Origin: Trichaptum fuscoviolaceum
Lineage: Eukaryota; Basidiomycota; Agaricomycetes; Hymenochaetales; Trichaptaceae
Direction: 5' to 3'
DNA length: 64,000 bases
NCBI GenBank assembly: GCA_910574455.1
Contig: CAJSYZ010000011.1
Coordinates: 3,332,941 to 3,396,940 of the forward strand
Shown here: piece by piece, positions 58,775 to 64,000 of the stretch
Layout of the letters: every line of letters starts with the position of its first letter
Numbering within the stretch: position 1 is the stretch's first letter
The notes under the pieces: model-generated
What the model was told of the DNA's origin: nothing
The model's input: the letters and a program-made list of their open reading frames with translations, nothing else
The model's database searches: none
Made by a program: the position numbers and the translations under genes

Positions 58775-59828
58775 TCAGAACTGTACTATATCAAAGAGCA
58801 GGAGAATATTACGCGCCTTAATAAATTTAGACATAAATTTTCTATACCAACCGAAGACCATCATCATCAACAAGTTGCACACCCTCAAACAAATGATGCC
58901 GCTTACCTGTGGAATTCTGTCCGTAAGAGGTCGTTGACGAATTGTCCCTGGGGCTTATCCGAGTTGATAGCTTGGTTTTTGAAGATTAGGTCTAGATGTG
59001 GAGTAATATTGAGCGTAGGAAACAGTGTCGCAGATACAAAACGCACCATCATCCCATCTCCTTTTCACGGCAAATGTTCCGGGAACAGTCGTATTTACAC
59101 CAGGTGATTGACCAAGGGCCGCTGCAAGATTTAAAAGAGGGTTTGCTGTGGCAATTTCCGACTCTCGCTCCTTCTGAGCGTGAGCGTTCTGTTCGCGTTC
59201 CTGCCGCTCTTTCTCCTCTGCGCGTTCGCGTTTAATCTTCTCCAATTCGCGTAGCAGCTCCGCGGTATCGTCCTCTTCGTCCGAGTCCTCGTCGCTATGT
59301 AGAAGAAAGGTAGCGTTTAGCACCACAGAAAAGACAACCTGACGAAATACAACGTACCTATCCTCATCACCCGACTTCTCTCCGTTCTCGACATTTCCAT
59401 CCTTTCCTTCATGATCACCATTAGCATCACCCTCGTCGTCATCTTTGTCCAGCTCAAGTGCCTCTTGTAATAGTTTTCGGCGTTTACTCGCATCGTCATC
59501 TTCTGTAGCAAGGTCAGGCTTGTCCTCCACCGCGAGGACTGCACTCGGTTTGCCCTCAGCTTTCCGTTTCTTTTCTCGCGCTTCCTGTTCCGCTGCTAGG
59601 AGTTCTGCACGAAGGTCGCGTTTCGATATGTCGGAAGCTGCTGTTTGGCCCGGTTGCCTACAAATATCTCGAATTAATGTTGATTTCATAAAGCGAAAAG
59701 ACTTGGATAGCGAACCGAAATTTTAGCTTGGTATGTGATGCCACATCTCTCGCGGAAAATTGACGCGAGCCTCCTTTCACATCTTTCGCCTGCGCTGGGT
59801 CCCATGTCGGTCTATGTGCTGTCGACAT
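58775..59828 (-). CDS. CWC15: Pre-mRNA splicing factor Cwc15/Cwf15
   Basis: Component of the Prp19/CDC5L complex in the active spliceosome. Exons 59828..59716, 59657..59358, 59294..59047, 58991..58907 and 58841..58775 give 270 residues. The conserved N-terminus is [16 protein letters not shown] followed by [13 protein letters not shown] across intron 1. [18 protein letters not shown] follows, then a long acidic Asp/Glu tract and a Glu/Arg-rich helix. NPLLNLA precedes the C-terminal box, with [13 protein letters not shown] across intron 3 and [21 protein letters not shown] across intron 4. The last exon adds about 14 residues after the usual KFM.K[FY]I end, reading [14 protein letters not shown]. 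Start is unambiguous from the conserved N-terminus. Confidence 0.93.
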
Positions 59829-60577
59829 CGAGTAGGACGATGTGGTATATAAACATGACTGCTTACGTTAACGCACAATACTATTAATTGCGTGCCAGTG
59901 TTTATTTGGCTCTATTTACTACTACTATCCGTCACCATCAGGGAAACTTCCTTTTGCTTACGGCGACTGACGCGTCCTGACGCGTCCTGATTTGGCTGGC
60001 ACCTGTCTGAAGGGTCGCTACTTCGTCTGAAAATACACTGATTGCCTTATCTCACTGAAATAAGGAGTGTTTCAGGATGCAAGCCGTCTCTCAGTGCATC
60101 AGAATGCAAGTCAGGATTTCAGTGCTCAAGTGTAATACATCAGAGATTGCTAACGGCGGCTGGCGCGTCCTGGAGCTTCCTTAAATGGGTTGAAGCGTTG
60201 TCATGCCTGCCTGAAGTGTTGCCTGGCTGCCTGATGGCCTTAAAACGGCGTTTCAGGACAAAATCAGTGTGTAAGGAGGGAAGCTGTACATCAGGTGGCA
60301 AGTCAGACTCAAGTGAGATTTACTACTACTACCACTACTGTACTCAAGTGAACTTGAACCTCTGTTTTGAGATTTCAAGCTACCTTCATCTTCATGACAT
60401 CTTGAAAGCGACAGCAAACACCATTGACAACCTCAGTCTACAATGATCATTCAACGAGAAGCAATTCAATAATAGATACAATCATGATGCTCCTGGCAAC
60501 TTTTGAAGACAAGAGCATGCACTCAACAATTTACTCAACAAGATAACACCGTTAGCACTATTCAAACGGGCCTCAGC
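59829..60577. other. Intergenic region with paired MluI-type sites
   Basis: No gene. At 59968-59987 the unit GACGCGTCCT occurs twice in tandem, giving two ACGCGT cores (59970-59975 and 59980-59985), the MCB motif bound by Mbp1/Swi6-type factors at G1/S. They lie about 145 bases upstream of CWC15. A related GGCGCGTCCTGG occurs near 60164, and CCTGA/GCCTG words recur through 59990-60260, giving a loosely repetitive texture. Confidence 0.45.
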
Positions 60578-61434
60578 CTACTCAATATCGAGCATTGGGA
60601 AGTGATGGATTTCTGCATCCGGTAAGGCCAAGGCATCTTGATTCAAGACGGAAGCAACAGCAAACGTGCTGTGCGCGTCGATTGCCGCATCTAATAGAGC
60701 AGATGCAAGTGAGAAGATGATCAGCCTGAGTGACAACTTGAAAAGGATAACTTACAATGGACTTGAGCAGCCGACAGCTCAACTTCGGCCCAATTGCTCC
60801 TCGTGACCGTGGCATCCTTCTCAATGTTTGCCTGCGGAGTCTGCCTGCCATCTCCTCCAGCTTTATAAACGGTTGCGGAAACTTGAACCAGAGACGGGGG
60901 TTCAGAAGCAGCTGGAGCCAAGTTAGCGTTCTTGGCCAGAAATCGGGGTAAACGAAGCGCGCCCAATCTGTCAAATCGACACAGGAGGTTACGGGAACGC
61001 CAAATTTATTCCTGATGCGAGTTGCATCACCTGCCAATTAGTTCAGTTATGCCAAATAATGAGAGAAGAAATGGGACTCTCATACCAGCGATTCCTGCTG
61101 ACACTTTCCATACAGCTTCATCACCTAATAATTGTGTCAATCTCGCGGGAAGTTCATTAAGTAGATGAGTCCGGAGGAGGAACACATGTTGCTGAACCGC
61201 GAGTTGGATGAGGTCCACGCGATATAGCTCTGGTGAGTTACTCGCCCATTCAATGTCGAGGGCAACGAAGCGTCGTTCCGGGGCATCCGGCAAGGAAGCA
61301 TAGATGACGTCTACGGCATTCTCCATCGTCGCGGTGGTCAGACATACTTCAGGAACAAGAGGTCCGAGTGTATAACTGCGAAGTTGAAGAAGAGGCGTTG
61401 GCGGAACCCCCAGGTAGTCGAGGAGATGTTGCAT
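60578..61434 (-). pseudogene. WRN-type DEDDy 3'-5' exonuclease with apparent frameshift
   Basis: RNase H-fold exonuclease of the DnaQ/WRN class. Exons 61434..61086, 61030..60757 and 60690..60578. Exo I is FVALDIEW (Asp and Glu), exo II is around AGIAGDATRI across intron 1 (Asp), and exo III is HYAAIDAHST across intron 2 (Tyr-x3-Asp), so the DEDDy set is present. However the exo II frame (DLTDWARF) and the exo III frame (RSNWAEVELSAAQ) differ. Coding length from 61434 is 736 bases, one more than a multiple of three, and the switch falls near 60945-60965 where no intron fits. Either a one-base change has broken the gene or the assembly has an error. An upstream exon may exist: acceptor at 61447-61449, with LHKQ in frame before the Met, and a donor after 61497. 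Confidence 0.7.
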
Positions 61435-62343
61435 CTGTTTGTGAAGCTGGCAAAAAGTCAGTGCAGTGATTTTGAGAGGAAATAGAAAGTAAGCACGAAT
61501 TTTTGCATCCTAGATATCCTCCTTTGTGTCCAAGGAAGTCTTCGCGCGATGCGTACTCGAAGCACAGCATGGTCAATCAATAGGAGCATGTGTAGCCCCA
61601 ACAGAATGTGATAAAAGTTCATGGCGAAGGGTTGAGTGGGTGGGTGGGTGGCGGGGAGGGGCGACACCCACTCCGAGTTCACATTTATACAAAGCTCTTG
61701 CACGCATTTTTCTGATGCCTTATTCTTCTGGGAAAAGAAGAGAGGAATCTATCAGTGCATTGTACTATGGCTCGGATAAACCTCAAGCTGAACTGACAGG
61801 AGATAAGAAGGATTTCTTCTAGATGACTCGATTATGAGGCTTCTTTTCATTTTATGCACAAACAAACAAGAAAGTGAGTCAGGTTAACTCCGAAGAAGTC
61901 AGGAAGACATAGCCCACTGCACAAGAAGCTGTTCCATCAGCTCTAGAAGGCAAAGCCACGAGTAAGCCGTCATACAATCAGTCATCCCTGGACACAACTC
62001 GAAACCGGAACCATGCCGATATGGGAAATGGGATCAATGCACCCCAATCCGCTTTGAAAGAAGTAGATTGAATGAAGGCACGTTTCTTGACCTTAGAGCT
62101 GGGGGGATTGCGCTGTCGGCCGATAATCGACTTATTCTGCATATTGAAACCGAGCGATCTCCGTTTCGGCGGCAATGGTGGTGGCACAGAGGTGTTTGTC
62201 GAGGAATAGGACATGACTACTTGAACGATATCTAAGATGAAGTAATACTTTTTCCCGTTTGATGCATTCGCAATTTGCGTCGTGAGCTGCTTTGCCAACG
62301 TCAGGTAGACTGTTTGACGCACCTCTCATCAATGAGCTCGAGC
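61435..62343. other. Interval between exonuclease and BCS1-like pseudogene
   Basis: The part next to 61435-61700 may hold a first exon of the exonuclease (frame with MNFYHILLGLHMLLLIDHAV). A GGGT-rich run lies near 61640-61660. The rest, about 61800-62340, shows only short frames that may be decayed 3' sequence of the BCS1-like gene. Confidence 0.4.
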
Positions 62344-63400
62344 TCAAGGTTGCGGTACTCGAGGCATCGGACGCAAATACCGACACCGGAATTTCCGAAA
62401 TCGATCCAGAGGATGGGGTGTGGTGGGGAGGCTGATCCCATCGAGCTCGCCTTCGCGTTTGGTGATCTCGGGCTTCTTGACGTCCGCGTACAGGAAGAAG
62501 AAGTCGCAGAAGAGCGCTTGAGCCTGCCTAGGGCTTGCGCTTTTGAACTCGATCCAAACATCCATGCCACCGGGGCGCGAGAGCGCGGGGTCGAAACGCT
62601 CAAGATGGTTCGTCGCTGCGACGAGAAGAGGAAGCGGCCAACAGCAGCGGCGACACCATCAAGTGCATTAAGAAGGCCAGAAAGAGAGAGCGTGTTCACG
62701 TCGGATAGAGTGTCATATTTCTTGCTTTTCTTCTTCTTGCCAATTTCTTCATTGTCGTCATCATCGTCATCTTATCCTTGTTGTCGGACAACAAAGAGCT
62801 CTTCTTCTTACCACCAGGAACACAGGTTGAGGACCCGTCGCGCGAAGTTGAGCGAGTGAATGCAGCATCAAGGTCCTCGAGAAGGACAATACACGGGGCA
62901 GGCACACGGCCCATAAGCAACGACAACGCCACATCGTTCATCCAAAAGGCGGAACGTGAGATGGCGAGAATGTTGAGCATGAGCGCGCCAGCAAGGGCAT
63001 GGATCAACGATGATCTGCCCAAGCCAGGGACACGATAGAGGAAATTGTCGCGACAAGAGCGGTTACCACGGTCAGCGCACCACTGATTCAGAAAGAGAGG
63101 TTAAACTTTCAGTCGATGTGTGGCACTTTATGTACATACCTTCTCTGATTGCAAGAAGTCCCTTGTGTCGGCAAGGAGCATCTCTTAAATCCCCGCCATG
63201 AGCCATGGAATCAGCGAAATAGATATGAATTTGATGGTCGTCTGGTGAGGCAAACTGGAAGCCTTTGAGCTCCTCATCTCCGAATGACTTGTCTCTGAAA
63301 GAAGACTTGCCCGGCAAGATGGTGCGCGCTGTCGTCTCGAACTCGTAAGCGTGCTGGCATTCTAAGCGCTTCAACAACCATAGCATCAGCCAGTCATGTA
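62344..63400 (-). pseudogene. BCS1-like AAA ATPase pseudogene
   Basis: Relic of a mitochondrial-type BCS1 AAA protein; such genes are multiplied in Agaricomycetes. Recognisable pieces in order: DWLMLWLLKRLECQHAYEFE, IHIYFADS, EMLLADTRDFLQSEK, WCADRG, SSLIHALAGALMLNILAIS, LMGRVPAPCIVLLEDLDAAF (Walker B region), SLSGLLNALDG, NHLERFDPALSRPGG and MDVWIEFKSASPRQAQALF. Lesions: Walker A reads VPGLGRSSL, with Arg for the essential Lys. A frame change and apparent loss separate IYFADS from EMLLAD. A two-base excess in CTCTTCTCGTC near 62620 shifts frame before NHLE. RPGR has become RPGG. The family C-terminus is not identifiable. Each lesion alone would likely abolish function. Boundaries are approximate. 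Confidence 0.75.
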
Positions 63401-64000
63401 GTTGTGTTCATCGGGTCATGAGCTATTGTTGCAATAGCGGATAACTACTAGGGCTACTTACCAGTCCCCACAACAATGAAAGTGTCTCCGGAAGTCTCTA
63501 GTTTCCAACCTGACCATGGCTGTCAGTGGTGGTAGCGGACGACGGAGGGCCTGTGATGCCAGTGTCAGACCCCACGTGGGAAGTCATCATGTCGATGCTG
63601 GGTACTACTAGTAGCAGGAGTGCGATGGCAATGGTGGTGGTGCTGTCTGGCGGTGTTCCAGAATTGCACCATCTTGCGTGCGCTGTAAACGGTGTGAGCT
63701 AGGATTCTGTATCAAATGGTATGTAAATAACGTGAAGTAAAAGGATTGAGAAGGAGAATAAACTCACCAGCCTTGAACTCCTGTGCCATGCTCGTGCAGA
63801 CCTCTGTCTCCCATTCCGCCCAGATCTGTTACGACATAATTTAGTACAAAGTGCAGGAGAGCAGCGCATGGAAGATGTCATATGTGAAGGAGACAGCGCC
63901 AAGGTTGAAGAAAATGACAAGCCTCAAGGTAGTGCAAGAGGATGAGATGAGAGAGTTTGTGCGCATGGTGGGGGAGTTGAGGAAGGGGCTCAGTCTGGGA
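63401..64000. other. Right edge, unresolved minus-strand sequence
   Basis: Contains minus-strand pieces that look spliced: IWAEWETEVCTSMAQEFKAG (about 63770-63830) followed by a GTGAGT donor, and GWKLETSGDTFIVVGTG ending at a GTAAGT donor near 63460. A frame from about 63965 reads a hydrophobic leader. They may be the 5' part of the BCS1-like relic or another gene entering from the right. I cannot assign a family. Confidence 0.3.

Noticed and set aside
1..64000. CRISPR arrays, rRNA genes, bacterial operons, viral genes or toxin genes
   Set aside because: None seen. The DNA is eukaryotic throughout, with spliced fungal genes.

Overview
The window is nuclear DNA of a filamentous fungus, almost certainly an Agaricomycete (mushroom-forming basidiomycete). 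Three things point there. Nearly every gene is cut by many short GT-AG introns of about 50-70 bases. The conserved genes are fungal types: a GH5 exo-glucanase with a type II membrane anchor, a Zn2Cys6 factor, a TEA-domain factor and USO1. The window also carries a DUF6589 protein and an RecQ-like helicase of kinds I know to be abundant in Agaricomycetes. A Rhizoctonia/Ceratobasidiaceae-like source is possible but not proven. All exon coordinates were assembled by hand from reading frame, splice motifs and family resemblance; no search was run.

Layout. 1-1523: start of a TEA-domain transcription factor (minus, runs off the left edge). 1524-15643: a 14 kb gene-poor stretch. 15644-18222: membrane-anchored GH5 exo-beta-1,3-glucanase (minus). 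18223-25500: a poor region holding one four-exon orphan gene (22794-24609), a dead partial copy of it (25141-25445) and diverged tandem repeats. 27305-29747: four-RRM Nrd1/Mrn1-type RNA-binding protein (plus). 30937-33492: sugar transporter (minus), divergent from a Zn2Cys6 regulator (33962-35390).

35642-42186 is the most striking object: a complete-looking DNA transposon with perfect 69-bp terminal inverted repeats and a perfect 9-bp target duplication. It encodes a RecQ-like helicase and, convergently, a DUF6589 protein that may be its transposase. The DUF6589 gene carries one in-frame stop. A 619-bp Tc1/mariner-like MITE is nested near the right end, and a copy of the terminal 19 bp sits between the two genes. 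A second Zn2Cys6 gene, paralogous to the first, lies beyond the element (44808-46191).

46310-54522 is a compact housekeeping block: an RluA-type tRNA pseudouridine synthase (Rib2/Pus9-like), the vesicle tether USO1/p115, and a molybdenum-cofactor-sulfurase-like PLP enzyme. 54523-58774 is gene-poor. The right end has the splicing factor CWC15, a WRN-type 3'-5' exonuclease gene with a frameshift, and a decayed BCS1-like AAA ATPase pseudogene, all on the minus strand.

The genes do not form one pathway. Two local relationships deserve attention: the divergent sugar transporter and zinc-cluster regulator, which share a 469-bp promoter, and the transposon lying between two duplicated zinc-cluster genes.
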